A DNA stretch of 64,000 nt, from positions 186,001 to 250,000 of the forward strand of contig JAEUVB010000023.1 of the NCBI GenBank assembly GCA_016786845.1, given 5' to 3'. The notes beneath the pieces are model-generated. The model searched no databases. It was not told where the DNA came from and saw nothing but the letters and a program-made list of their open reading frames with translations. The DNA comes from Chitinophagaceae bacterium (GTDB taxonomy: Bacteria > Bacteroidota > Bacteroidia > Chitinophagales > Chitinophagaceae). Each line of letters starts with the position of its first letter. Position 1 is the stretch's first letter. A program made the position numbers and the translations under genes. This document shows, one piece after another, positions 44,549 through 53,620 of this stretch.

Positions 44549-44568
44549 TTTTATAGCTTTTAATGCGT

Positions 44569-44787
44569 TTATTTATAGCGTAATATTATTCTTCCTCTTG
44601 TCAAATCATACGGACTCATCTCTATCCCCACTTTATCGCCAGGCATTATCCGGATGTAGTGCATCCGCATTTTTCCGGAAATGGTAGCAATCACCTCATG
44701 ACCATTTTCAAGGCGGACCCTGAACATCGCATTGCTTAAGGATTCGATGATCATCCCGTCCTGTTTTATTAATGGCTGTTTGCCCAT
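44569..44787 (-). CDS. infA: Translation initiation factor IF-1
   Basis: A 72-residue OB-fold protein that blocks the ribosomal A site during initiation. MRVRLENGHEVIATISGKMRMHYIRI and KVGIEMSPYDLTRGRI regions (outline) are typical. It is the first gene of the operon here. In many bacteria infA follows secY and map; here it is preceded by a terminator and the TPR gene. Confidence 0.97.
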   Translation of the reverse strand: MGKQPLIKQDGMIIESLSNAMFRVRLENGHEVIATISGKMRMHYIRIMPGDKVGIEMSPYDLTRGRIILRYK

Positions 44788-44804
44788 ATTTATTTTAAGA
44801 GGTG

Positions 44805-44812
44805 CAAAGGTA
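44805..44812 (-). promoter_or_regulatory. Bacteroidota -7 box (TACCTTTG) for the infA-rplQ operon
   Basis: On the minus strand TACCTTTG fits TAnnTTTG and lies 17 bases before the infA start codon. It indicates that the ribosomal block starts its own transcript here. Confidence 0.6.
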
Positions 44813-44877
44813 GTATTTAATTTGGATTAGCGAAAGGATTTTTTGTGTAAAATGACGGTTTTTTTAAAAATAATCAT

Positions 44878-44905
44878 GAAAAAACCTCCGATTGGAGGTT
44901 TTTTC
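44878..44905 (-). terminator. Rho-independent terminator after the TPR gene
   Basis: AAAAAACCTCC-GAT-TGGAGGTTTTTT is a near-perfect palindrome, so it can work on either strand. It lies 20 bases past the TPR gene stop and before the infA promoter on the same strand. Confidence 0.88.
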
Positions 44906-44924
44906 TAAGATTTTGACCGGTACA

Positions 44925-46241
44925 TTATTTCACACCGCTTTTAATTTTCTGGATTTCAGCTGCTTTTTCAGCTTTATTGGTGATATTGTAAGACTGTTCC
45001 AATCCGGATAAAATAGATTTATAATCCATCTTATTGGCATCGTTTACACCTTCCGCTTCCAGTAAAGAACGAGCTTTCTCCAAATATGGTAATGCTTTAT
45101 CGATTAAGGCATCCCGTTGAGGTTTCATGGTGGCATACTTCTTATCGTCGGCTTTGTTCATTTCATCAGTAACCTCTTTGGCTTGATTGTAATAGAGCAA
45201 GCCAATATAAAACTGAACATTATAATTTTTAGGATCCAATTCCCCTGCTTTGTTATAACAAGCTAAAGCATCCTTTTCAAGATCCTTTGAATTAGCCGGC
45301 TTAGCCAAAGGTTTATCTGCCTTATCCGTTGGATTGGCCATTTTATAATAGGTTTGTCCCAAAATGATTTGCAAATCGGCACGCTTCGGATCGGCAGCTA
45401 TCCCCTCTTTCAGTTTAGCGATAGATTCTTCCGCACGACCGTGATTTAAATAATAATTGATTTCATTATTAAGCAATCGGGGATCATTCGGGAACTTAAC
45501 CTTGGCAGCCTTCATGGTTTCTGTCCATTTCGCTTCGTTTCCCTTTTTCTCATAAATGTCTGTAGTCATGATATACAAATCAGCATTATTAATCATGGGG
45601 TTTTTCAGACATTCTTCAAAAATTGGAAGTGCATCATCTTCTTTACTCATTTGATAAGCACTATAGCCCTGATACATTAATGCATTGGCAAAAAGTGTAT
45701 CAAACTGAGGTGTTCCTTTCCAAACTTTTCCTCCATCTAATTTTTGAAGAGATACCACATCACCTAATGTTTGATAAGCATCAGTAAACTTGCTTTCATT
45801 CATTTGAGTAATCCCGTTGTTAAAACCTATACCTACCATCGCACCCAATAAAGGCAAGAGTTCTTCTTTACTGTATTTTGTATCCAATGACATCGATTTT
45901 TTGTACGCTTCAATGGATTCGGTCATTGCATTCGGTGCTGAAGATTTTAGCGCATTTGCTGCAGAAAGATCCAGCATGTAAGGGTTTTCATTCAAAACAA
46001 ATACCAGCTGGGGCATTATATCTTTCGGAGTCGCAATGGCCTGGTAAATTACCCCTTTTAAAAGCCATGCTTTCGCACTATTCATGGTTGATTCATGCTT
46101 TACGGCATCGTCGATCATTTTTTTGGCGTTGGCCACATCATTTTCCTTCAGATAGTTAATGGCACTCTGAATATTTGCTTTCTGTGCGACAGCGGAAAAA
46201 CCGATGAAGGCAAAGGCAATAGCAATCGTGATTTTTTTCAT
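44925..46241 (-). CDS. Periplasmic TPR-repeat protein
   Basis: A 438-residue secreted protein with signal peptide MKKITIAIAFAFIGFSAVAQ. The mature part is helical, with several tetratricopeptide-like units, for example around residues 25-60, 180-215 (ALMYQGYSAYQMSKEDDALPIFEECL in outline), 250-290 and 310-350 (ALACYNKAGELDPKNYNVQFYIG in outline). TPR domains hold protein complexes together. It starts 30 bases after gyrA on the same strand and probably shares its transcript. No specific partner can be named. Confidence 0.82.
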   Translation of the reverse strand: MKKITIAIAFAFIGFSAVAQKANIQSAINYLKENDVANAKKMIDDAVKHESTMNSAKAWLLKGVIYQAIATPKDIMPQLVFVLNENPYMLDLSAANALKSSAPNAMTESIEAYKKSMSLDTKYSKEELLPLLGAMVGIGFNNGITQMNESKFTDAYQTLGDVVSLQKLDGGKVWKGTPQFDTLFANALMYQGYSAYQMSKEDDALPIFEECLKNPMINNADLYIMTTDIYEKKGNEAKWTETMKAAKVKFPNDPRLLNNEINYYLNHGRAEESIAKLKEGIAADPKRADLQIILGQTYYKMANPTDKADKPLAKPANSKDLEKDALACYNKAGELDPKNYNVQFYIGLLYYNQAKEVTDEMNKADDKKYATMKPQRDALIDKALPYLEKARSLLEAEGVNDANKMDYKSILSGLEQSYNITNKAEKAAEIQKIKSGVK

Positions 46242-46271
46242 TTTGTTTTTTTATATGATTTTACGAAAATA

Positions 46272-48917
46272 CTAGTTTTCAGGTTGGGGTTCGTCATTAG
46301 AGGCCGGATTCTCATCAGAATTATTTTCCGGCGTCGTTCCATCTTCGGTCGCAGGCGTTTCATCCGTTACAGCGCTTACTTCAGTCATTACTTCATCATC
46401 CTCTTCCTGATCTGCAATTTTCGCAATCGCTGCAATTTCATCACCCTCATCCAAATTGATCAGTTTTACGCCCTGAGTAGCCCTGCCTGCTTCACGAATA
46501 CTATTCACATGTGTACGAATAGTTACACCGGATGTACAAGTAATAAACAGGTCATCGGTTTCTTCCACCGCTAAAAATCCGATCAGCTGTCCGGTTTTAT
46601 CCGTAACATTCAAGGTTTTCACGCCTTTACCGCCACGATTGGTGATGCGGTAAATTTCTTCCCATTCTTTGGTCTCTTCATTCCACTCATCCAACTTGGT
46701 TCTCTTACCTATGCCTTTTTCACTGACGACCAAAATGGTTTTATTCCGGTCTTCTTTATTCACACAAAGCATACCAACCACTTCATCATGATCATCATCA
46801 ACTTCTATCCCGAATACACCAATGGCACCACGTCCCGTGGCTCTCACTTTTTCTTCCGGAAAGCGAATGGCGCGCCCCGAACGAACTGCCATCATAATAT
46901 TGCTATGCCCATCGGTTAATGCTGCATCCAATAAGGTATCTCCATCATTGATGGTGATGGCATTGATTCCATTTTGACGCGGTCTGGAGAAATCCTTCAG
47001 CTTGGTTTTCTTGATGATACCCCGCTTGGTACAGAGTACAATATTGTGGTTCTCAATAAATGTTTCATCACTGAGATTGGGCACATTAATAATTGTTTTA
47101 ATTTTTTCGTCCGTCGGCAATTGAAGGATATTTTGTATTGCACGCCCTTTGCCACTTTTTTCACCTTCAGGTATTTCATACACCTTCAGCCAATAGCATC
47201 TGCCCTTATCCGAGAAGAATAGTAAGGTAGCGTGGGTAGAAGCCACAAATAACTGATCGATATAATCTTCTTCACGTGTTTTGCCACCTATTGCTCCACG
47301 TCCACCTCGGCGCTGCGTACGATATTCTGTCGCTGATGTTCTTTTAATATAACCTAAATGGGAAACTGTGATCACGACATCTTCTTCTTCAATCAAATCT
47401 TCGATGCTGATTTCATTCGCCAAATATTCAATATGGGTTTTACGTTCATCTCCAAATTTCTTCTTTACATCCATCATTTCTTCTTTGATCAAATCAAATC
47501 GCATTTGTTCATTACTGAGTAAATCTTTCAAATGCGTAATGACCTTCATGATGGCTTCGTACTCTTCATGAATTTTATCTCTCTCCAAACCGGTTAAACG
47601 TTGAAGACGGAGTTCCAAAATAGCTTTAGCCTGAATTTCACTCAATGCGAAATTGGCGATCAAACCATCTTTCGCATCATCCGGTGTACGAGATTCACGA
47701 ATCAGCTTAATCACTTCATCGAGATGATCCAGGGCAATTAAATAACCCTGCAAAATATGAGCACGTTCTTCAGCTTTGCGCAATTCATAATTAGCACGTC
47801 TAACCACTACCTCATGTCTGAATTTAACAAATTCGACAATGAGATCCTTCATATTCAAAATACGCGGACGGCCGTTGACCAATGCCACGTTATTTACACC
47901 ATATGAAGTTTGTAATTCAGTGAATTTATAAAGCTGATTGATGATGACTTGTGCAATGGCATCTTTTTTCAAATCCACGACCAGACGCATTCCGTCACGA
48001 TCACTTTCATCTCTTACATCGCTCACACCTTCTATTTGCTTATCGTTGACCAATTGAGCAATCTTCTGATGCAGTACAGCCTTATTCACCTGATAAGGTA
48101 GTTCATAAATGATGATACTCTCTTTTCCGGTTTTAGAAGTCTCAACATTCACACGACCTCTAACGACCACACGACCACGACCTGTTTCAAATCCCTGGCG
48201 CACTCCTTCCATACCATAAATGATACCTCCTGTTGGAAAATCAGGGGCTTTAATATGCTTCATGATACCTTCAATGGTAATATCACGGTCGTCGATATAA
48301 GCACAAATTGCATCGACTGTTTCACTCAGGTTATGTGGCACCATATTGGTGGCCATACCCACAGCAATACCCGAGGCGCCATTGACAATTAGTTGTGGAA
48401 TTCGGGTAGGCATGACCGTCGGTTCCTGCAAGGTATCGTCAAAGTTATTTTGAAAGTCGACTGTTTCCTTATCCAAATCATCCAGCATTGCTTCGGCAAT
48501 GCGCTGCAATCTGACCTCTGTATAACGCATCGCAGCCGGACTATCTCCATCGACCGATCCGAAATTACCTTGTCCATCGATAAGCATATAGCGTAAACTC
48601 CAGGGCTGTGCCATACGAACCATGGTATCGTACACACTGCTATCTCCATGCGGATGGTATTTACCCAAGACTTCACCGACAATACGGGCAGACTTTTTAT
48701 AGGGCTTATTGAATGTGTTTCCCAGTTCACTCATCCCGTACAATACACGACGATGCACCGGCTTAAGCCCATCCCGCACATCGGGCAGAGCCCGACCGAC
48801 AATCACCGACATCGAATAATCGATGTAGCAGGTTTTCATCTGTTCTTCAATATTTACCTGAATGATTCTATCGTAGGTATTTTCTCCATCTTGGAGGTCT
48901 GTTATTTCGTTGTCCAT
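46272..48917 (-). CDS. gyrA: DNA gyrase subunit A
   Basis: The breakage-reunion subunit of DNA gyrase, which adds negative supercoils. The 881-residue protein has the catalytic Tyr132 in MRYTEV, the quinolone-resistance region HPHGDSSVYD (Ser93 and Asp97 are the usual sensitive-type residues), and the gyrase-defining GyrA box QRRGGRGA. The C-terminal beta-pinwheel is followed by an acidic, Asn/Glu/Pro-rich tail of about 50 residues. A TACATTTG box lies 18 bases upstream. Confidence 0.98.
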   Translation of the reverse strand: MDNEITDLQDGENTYDRIIQVNIEEQMKTCYIDYSMSVIVGRALPDVRDGLKPVHRRVLYGMSELGNTFNKPYKKSARIVGEVLGKYHPHGDSSVYDTMVRMAQPWSLRYMLIDGQGNFGSVDGDSPAAMRYTEVRLQRIAEAMLDDLDKETVDFQNNFDDTLQEPTVMPTRIPQLIVNGASGIAVGMATNMVPHNLSETVDAICAYIDDRDITIEGIMKHIKAPDFPTGGIIYGMEGVRQGFETGRGRVVVRGRVNVETSKTGKESIIIYELPYQVNKAVLHQKIAQLVNDKQIEGVSDVRDESDRDGMRLVVDLKKDAIAQVIINQLYKFTELQTSYGVNNVALVNGRPRILNMKDLIVEFVKFRHEVVVRRANYELRKAEERAHILQGYLIALDHLDEVIKLIRESRTPDDAKDGLIANFALSEIQAKAILELRLQRLTGLERDKIHEEYEAIMKVITHLKDLLSNEQMRFDLIKEEMMDVKKKFGDERKTHIEYLANEISIEDLIEEEDVVITVSHLGYIKRTSATEYRTQRRGGRGAIGGKTREEDYIDQLFVASTHATLLFFSDKGRCYWLKVYEIPEGEKSGKGRAIQNILQLPTDEKIKTIINVPNLSDETFIENHNIVLCTKRGIIKKTKLKDFSRPRQNGINAITINDGDTLLDAALTDGHSNIMMAVRSGRAIRFPEEKVRATGRGAIGVFGIEVDDDHDEVVGMLCVNKEDRNKTILVVSEKGIGKRTKLDEWNEETKEWEEIYRITNRGGKGVKTLNVTDKTGQLIGFLAVEETDDLFITCTSGVTIRTHVNSIREAGRATQGVKLINLDEGDEIAAIAKIADQEEDDEVMTEVSAVTDETPATEDGTTPENNSDENPASNDEPQPEN

Positions 48918-48934
48918 GTATAAAAAAAGAGGGT

Positions 48935-48942
48935 CAAATGTA
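48935..48942 (-). promoter_or_regulatory. Bacteroidota -7 box (TACATTTG) for gyrA
   Basis: On the minus strand TACATTTG fits TAnnTTTG and lies 18 bases before the gyrA start codon. Confidence 0.55.
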
Positions 48943-49127
48943 CAACATGTTGAAGGTTTATCCGAATCATTTTTTCACCGATGTGTATAAAGATTTTTTC
49001 CGCGAAAAGCCGTCAAAATTCTAATCATTGAAACCATTCTAATCGATTATACCTGCATAAAAAGTGCTTATATAAAAAAAAAGCGCATTAAATAGACATT
49101 ATTTAAGAATCGGATTATTTTTACGCC

Positions 49128-49994
49128 ATGAGAAAATTTGTTACTTCACTGGCAGCTATGCTGTCTCTTTCTTTTTTTGCCCAAGCTCAGATGGAACAAT
49201 ATGGCCCGTTTGTAGGAGGGCATGCATTTGTGTATAAATCTAATTTATTCAATTCTGACGATTTTCGTTCCGACAGCGTACAGAAATATAAGGCAACCAT
49301 GGGCTTTGGCGGCGGTTTCGACTACGGCTATAAAGGAGAAAATGGTGTAAGTATTAGTTCAGGTCTTTATTTTGGAACCAATAACCAAAAATATGGCAGT
49401 GAAGATACCATCGTTGGGGATGTATTGACATTCAGTGCCGAAACGAAAATGAGTTTCCTCAAAGTGCCCTTGATCATCAGCATTCAAACCCGGAATGAGA
49501 GTAATTTAAAAGCTTATTACAGCTTAGGAGCCTATATCTGCTACAATACAGGTTATTCTGAGACGATTAATTGGGATTATAAACACAATAATTCATCTTT
49601 AGATCTGGAAACCACGATCGAGAAAAAGATGATGACCAGTAAGTACAAAGGTGATTCAAATACTTACAGCTGGAAATTGGATAAACGTCCTTATCGCAGA
49701 TTGGGAATAGGCGCCATTGCAGCGGTAGGGGTTTCTCAAAAACTCAGTAAGCAATTGGATGGATATATTCAAGCTAAACTGGAATATCAGATTACCAATG
49801 CGGAATACAGTGGAGAAACCACTTTTACACCCAATAACTCAAAGTCCGGAGCACGATATATCGATCACTTATGGGGCAATTATGCAAAGTATATGCCTGA
49901 TAAGAAATCAGATTACGAACGTTGGGGCACTCACCCTTTCAACTTAGGCGTTACTTTCGGGCTGCGCTATTTCATCTTTAAATTTGATGAATAA
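49128..49994 (+). CDS. Outer-membrane beta-barrel protein
   Basis: A 288-residue protein with signal peptide MRKFVTSLAAMLSLSFFAQAQ. The mature part has alternating strands with glycine and aromatic residues (ATMGFGGGFDYGYKGENGVSISSGLYFG in outline) and ends FGLRYFIFKFDE, a typical last barrel strand region. It resembles the PorT-like/OMP beta-barrel families of Bacteroidota. It stands alone, diverging from gyrA. Function unknown. Confidence 0.75.
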   Translation: MRKFVTSLAAMLSLSFFAQAQMEQYGPFVGGHAFVYKSNLFNSDDFRSDSVQKYKATMGFGGGFDYGYKGENGVSISSGLYFGTNNQKYGSEDTIVGDVLTFSAETKMSFLKVPLIISIQTRNESNLKAYYSLGAYICYNTGYSETINWDYKHNNSSLDLETTIEKKMMTSKYKGDSNTYSWKLDKRPYRRLGIGAIAAVGVSQKLSKQLDGYIQAKLEYQITNAEYSGETTFTPNNSKSGARYIDHLWGNYAKYMPDKKSDYERWGTHPFNLGVTFGLRYFIFKFDE

Positions 49995-50088
49995 TCTGGC
50001 GATGCGATTGTAACTCGTTGATTATCAATCAATTTTCCATTTAACATTTTTGAAACAAGATTTGGAGGATTCCAAACCTTCAATGTCC

Positions 50089-50096
50089 TACTTTTG
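50089..50096 (+). promoter_or_regulatory. Bacteroidota -7 box (TACTTTTG) for the NlpC/P60 gene
   Basis: TACTTTTG fits TAnnTTTG and lies 24 bases before the ATG at 50121. It overlaps the alternative TTG start at 50094, which argues for the ATG. Confidence 0.55.
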
Positions 50097-50120
50097 CAAC
50101 GAACCAAAAATTCTGACATC

Positions 50121-50810
50121 ATGACTGTACTAAAGAAGTTTGGCCTAATTATGCTACTCTGTTTGTTGGTTAATTTGAACCTGCAAGCACAAAATCGTAA
50201 TCAACAGCCCACCAAAACAACCACGCAACAAATCGATGCGGCTGAACTAATACAACAATCTCTCGTTAAACAAGCAAATGAAAGAAACGCAGCAAAAAGT
50301 GCGGCTTCCTCGTTCGATTTACAGACATCCAGAACCATCAAAAAAGAAATAAAGCAAGACGAATCTTTTGGATCCGGCGTTTTAAGCTGGGTACAGGAGA
50401 AATACTCTTCGATGCTCAAAGTTCTCCCCGATCAGATTTCAAATGTGATGTTATATCGCTTTATCGATGAATGGTATGGGGTAAAATATCGTATGGGCGG
50501 CACCTCAAAAAGTGGAATTGACTGTAGTGCTTTTGTCCAAAACCTCTATCAATATGTTTTTGGCATGAATCTGTTGCGTACTGCTTGTATGCAATTTGAA
50601 TCAGCCCGCTACATCAGCTGTATCGATGATTTAAAAGAAGGCGACCTTGTATTTTTCAAGATAGGCACTTCCAGAATTTCACATGTCGGTGTTTATCTAA
50701 AAAATAATTTCTTCGTACATTCTGCGAGCAGCAAGGGTGTCTCCATCGCCAACTTGGGTACTGCTTATTGGGCAAAGTATTTTGCAGGCGGAGGAAGAAT
50801 CATCGATTAA
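50121..50810 (+). CDS. NlpC/P60-family peptidoglycan endopeptidase
   Basis: A secreted cell-wall hydrolase of 229 residues. I start at the ATG at 50121, which gives a signal peptide (KKFGLIMLLCLLVNLNLQAQ); the longer frame begins inside the predicted promoter. After a low-complexity linker (to about 75) comes the NlpC/P60 domain with the nucleophile in GIDCSAFVQNLY, His in ISHVGVYL and the third catalytic residue in FVHSASSKGVS. It cleaves peptide stems of peptidoglycan. A terminator follows. Confidence 0.92.
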   Translation: MTVLKKFGLIMLLCLLVNLNLQAQNRNQQPTKTTTQQIDAAELIQQSLVKQANERNAAKSAASSFDLQTSRTIKKEIKQDESFGSGVLSWVQEKYSSMLKVLPDQISNVMLYRFIDEWYGVKYRMGGTSKSGIDCSAFVQNLYQYVFGMNLLRTACMQFESARYISCIDDLKEGDLVFFKIGTSRISHVGVYLKNNFFVHSASSKGVSIANLGTAYWAKYFAGGGRIID

Positions 50811-50832
50811 AAACAGATAATGCTATGAATAC

Positions 50833-50860
50833 ATCCCGGAGCGATCCGGGATTTTTTTTT
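50833..50860 (+). terminator. Rho-independent terminator after the NlpC/P60 gene
   Basis: ATCCCGGA-GCGA-TCCGGGAT (50833-50852) followed by nine T. It sits 22 bases past the stop and before the convergent PRTase gene. Confidence 0.92.
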
Positions 50861-50869
50861 GACTATCGG

Positions 50870-51367
50870 TTAGGATAATGTAGCACCGGTTACTTTGCCT
50901 TTTTCAACAGAAACTATAATGTGTTCTTGCAAAGCGGTAGATAATTGCAATCCTACATAATCTGACGAGACCGGATAACGCTTATGTTTTCTATCGATCA
51001 ATACAGCCACTTGCATTTTACGCACCACCTGAGCAAGAAACGGTTTAAGCGCATACATGATGGTTTTGCCGGAGTTAGCTACGTCATCGACCAGAATAAT
51101 TGAACGGTCGGCCAAATCAGTACTTTCCATGATCACCGGATCAATCGGATTGTCTTTATTGATCCGAATGGATACCACTTCTACTTTCAAATCACTGATC
51201 TTTTCAATTTTCTTTTTCAACAACTTGGCTATATCTAAGCCCCGATCCGCTATACCGGCCATCAGTATGCCCGACTCTCCGATATTATGTTCATACATTT
51301 CATAAGCCATACGATCGAGAATCTTATCCGCTTTATCGGCATCCAGCAATTGAATTGATTTCAGCAT
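50870..51367 (-). CDS. Phosphoribosyltransferase family protein (PyrR-like)
   Basis: A 165-residue type I PRTase-fold protein. The PRPP-binding loop is IILVDDVANSGKT. The length and N-terminus (LDADKADKILDRMAYEMYEHN) are like those of PyrR, which has uracil PRTase activity and in some bacteria attenuates pyr genes. No pyr operon is adjacent, so a regulatory role is not shown. It is transcribed alone and converges with the NlpC/P60 gene. Confidence 0.8.
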   Translation of the reverse strand: MLKSIQLLDADKADKILDRMAYEMYEHNIGESGILMAGIADRGLDIAKLLKKKIEKISDLKVEVVSIRINKDNPIDPVIMESTDLADRSIILVDDVANSGKTIMYALKPFLAQVVRKMQVAVLIDRKHKRYPVSSDYVGLQLSTALQEHIIVSVEKGKVTGATLS

Positions 51368-51437
51368 AGGGTTGTTTTAAAGCAAAAATACTTATTCAGA
51401 ATTGTAACTAACTATATTAAAATGTAAACATTCCGAT

Positions 51438-51445
51438 TAAATTTG
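51438..51445 (+). promoter_or_regulatory. Bacteroidota -7 box (TAAATTTG) for the Fe-S gene pair
   Basis: TAAATTTG fits TAnnTTTG and lies 41 bases before the start of the first Fe-S gene. Confidence 0.45.
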
Positions 51446-51486
51446 TACTGGCTGATGACTACTGTATCAGCTTTTGATTTTCGCCT

Positions 51487-52806
51487 ATGATACAGATCAT
51501 TCAACAAATCGCTTTTGCCCTGCTATCCTTTGCTGCCATTTTTCTTTTCAGTAAAAAAGTCCTTGAAATCAGACGCAATATTTTATTGGGTAAGGATGAA
51601 GAAATTACAGATCGAAAAAACGAACGTTGGCGCAATTTAATGCTCAATGCATTTGGCCAAAAGAAGATGTTTAAGAACCCGATGGTGGCTGTTCTTCACT
51701 TTTTCGTTTACGCCGGATTTATCATTATCAACATTGAAATTCTGGAAATTATTATTGATGGTATTACCGGACATCATCGCGCATTCCTTCCATTTATCGG
51801 AGGATTGTACCCAATATTCATAGGCATATTTGAAATACTGGCCCTGTTGGTCCTCATCGCTTGCATCATATTTTTATTTCGTCGCAATATCGTTCGAATC
51901 AAACGTTTTAATCATGGAGAATTATCCGATGGCTGGCCAAGAAGCGATGCCAATTATATCCTGACATTTGAAATTGTGCTGATGTCTTTATTCCTGATTA
52001 TGAATGCGGCGGACCAAAGTTTGCAAAGCCTTGAATCAGCACATTATGTACAAACTGGCCCTTTATGGATTTCTCAATTTATCCAACCCTTATTTGGCGG
52101 ATTTTCTGAAACGGCATTGATTGGTATAGAACGATTTTGTTGGTGGGGGCATATCCTGGGCATATTTGTCTTTATGAATTACCTGCCCTATTCTAAACAT
52201 CTTCATGTGATTTTAGCATTCCCTAACGCTTATTATGCCAAGTTGGAGAATAAAGGCAAAATGAACAATATGCCTGAAATCCAGCAGGAAGTCTTGTATA
52301 TGATGCAGCCGGAATTAGCTCCTGCCCAAACAGATGCCTCTGCTGTCTTGAAATTCGGAGCTAAAGATGTAATGGACCTCAGTTGGAAGAATTTAATGGA
52401 CGCATACAGTTGCACGGAATGCGGTCGTTGCACCTCGGCATGCCCGGCTAATCAAACCGGCAAAAAATTATCACCCCGAAAAATCATGATGGATACCCGT
52501 GATCGACTGGAATCTGTTAGGCAGAATATCAATCAAAATAAGACCTATCAGGATGATGGGAAATCACTACTGCATGATTACATAACAGTAGAAGAATTAA
52601 GGGCTTGCACAACTTGTAACGCATGTGTTGAAGAATGTCCGGTGAGTATAAGCCCATTGGATATCATCATACAACTCCGTCGAAATCTGGTTATGGAAGA
52701 AAGCAATGCACCTCAGGAATGGAATATGATGTTTGGCAATATCGAAAATAATATGGCACCTTGGAAATTCAGTCCGGATGACCGCGACGAATGGACGAGA
52801 TCATAA
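51487..52806 (+). CDS. Membrane-bound 4Fe-4S protein (HdrC/NarI-like fusion)
   Basis: A 439-residue inner-membrane electron carrier. The first 250 residues hold about five spans with histidines that could bind b-type haem, like NarI or HdrE. The C-terminal part holds two 4Fe-4S clusters: CTECGRCTSACP (Cys309, 312, 315, 319) and CTTCNACVEECP (Cys374, 377, 380, 384). The next gene, 37 bases away, codes for the CCG-domain partner. Together they look like a quinone-linked oxidoreductase of the heterodisulfide-reductase/GlpC type. The electron donor is unknown. Confidence 0.87.
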   Translation: MIQIIQQIAFALLSFAAIFLFSKKVLEIRRNILLGKDEEITDRKNERWRNLMLNAFGQKKMFKNPMVAVLHFFVYAGFIIINIEILEIIIDGITGHHRAFLPFIGGLYPIFIGIFEILALLVLIACIIFLFRRNIVRIKRFNHGELSDGWPRSDANYILTFEIVLMSLFLIMNAADQSLQSLESAHYVQTGPLWISQFIQPLFGGFSETALIGIERFCWWGHILGIFVFMNYLPYSKHLHVILAFPNAYYAKLENKGKMNNMPEIQQEVLYMMQPELAPAQTDASAVLKFGAKDVMDLSWKNLMDAYSCTECGRCTSACPANQTGKKLSPRKIMMDTRDRLESVRQNINQNKTYQDDGKSLLHDYITVEELRACTTCNACVEECPVSISPLDIIIQLRRNLVMEESNAPQEWNMMFGNIENNMAPWKFSPDDRDEWTRS

Positions 52807-52843
52807 ATGGGTAAAATTAGATTGGGGCAAATAAATCAAAATC

Positions 52844-53620
52844 ATGCAAATAAAAACATACGCAGACTATACCGCAAATGGAGAAACTCCCGAAATCCTT
52901 TTTTGGGTGGGTTGTGCCGGTAGCTTTGACCAAAGGGCTCAAAAGGTAACGAAGGCATTTGTCGAGATCCTCAATCATGCAGGCATTCACTTTGCCATTT
53001 TAGGTAAAGAGGAAATGTGTACCGGCGATCCGGCTCGTCGTGCAGGGAATGAATTTCTTTTCCAAATGATGGCCTATAATAATATTCAGACATTGAATAT
53101 GTATGAAGTAAAAAAAATCGTTACCACTTGCCCGCATTGTTTCAACACATTAAAAAACGAATACCCTGAATTGGGAGGAAACTACGAAGTGATTTCACAT
53201 GCTGTTTATCTTCAGCATCTCATCAATGAAGGCAAAATCAAACTCAAAGACGGAGGCGTATTCAAAGGAAAGAAAATTACTTATCACGACAGTTGCTATC
53301 TGGGACGTGCCAATGGCGTATTTGAAGCCCCTCGTGAAGTATTGGAATCCTTAGATGCCGATTTGATAGAAATGAAACGCTGTCGCACCAACGGACTATG
53401 TTGTGGTGCCGGCGGTGCCCAGATGTTTAAGGAAGAGGAATCCGGTGAAACCCGGGTAAACTGGGAACGCACTCAGGAAGCTTTGCAAACAGGCGCTGAA
53501 ACCATTGCATCGAATTGTCCGTTTTGTTTGACCATGCTCACCGATGGAGTGAAGAAAAATGAAAAGGAAGAGACCATTCAGGTGTTAGACCTCGCCGAAA
53601 TGATTGCCCGATCCTTATAA
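52844..53620 (+). CDS. CCG-domain (Fe-S)-binding protein (HdrB/LutA-like)
   Basis: A 258-residue cytoplasmic protein with two cysteine-rich CCG-type modules. The first has WVGCAGSFD and TCPHCFNTLKNEYPELGG (outline). The second has YHDSCYLGR, LCCGAGGAQMF and SNCPFCLTML. Such modules bind Fe-S clusters in heterodisulfide reductase B, glycolate and lactate oxidases. It pairs with the membrane Fe-S protein upstream and shares one base with the start of the next gene. Confidence 0.9.
   Translation: MQIKTYADYTANGETPEILFWVGCAGSFDQRAQKVTKAFVEILNHAGIHFAILGKEEMCTGDPARRAGNEFLFQMMAYNNIQTLNMYEVKKIVTTCPHCFNTLKNEYPELGGNYEVISHAVYLQHLINEGKIKLKDGGVFKGKKITYHDSCYLGRANGVFEAPREVLESLDADLIEMKRCRTNGLCCGAGGAQMFKEEESGETRVNWERTQEALQTGAETIASNCPFCLTMLTDGVKKNEKEETIQVLDLAEMIARSL

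Noticed and set aside
46272..48917. Quinolone resistance changes in gyrA
   Set aside because: Ser93 and Asp97 are the usual residues of sensitive enzymes.
50870..51367. A pyr attenuator or PyrR binding site near the PRTase gene
   Set aside because: No terminator/antiterminator pair is visible in the leader of this or the neighbouring genes, and no pyr operon is adjacent.
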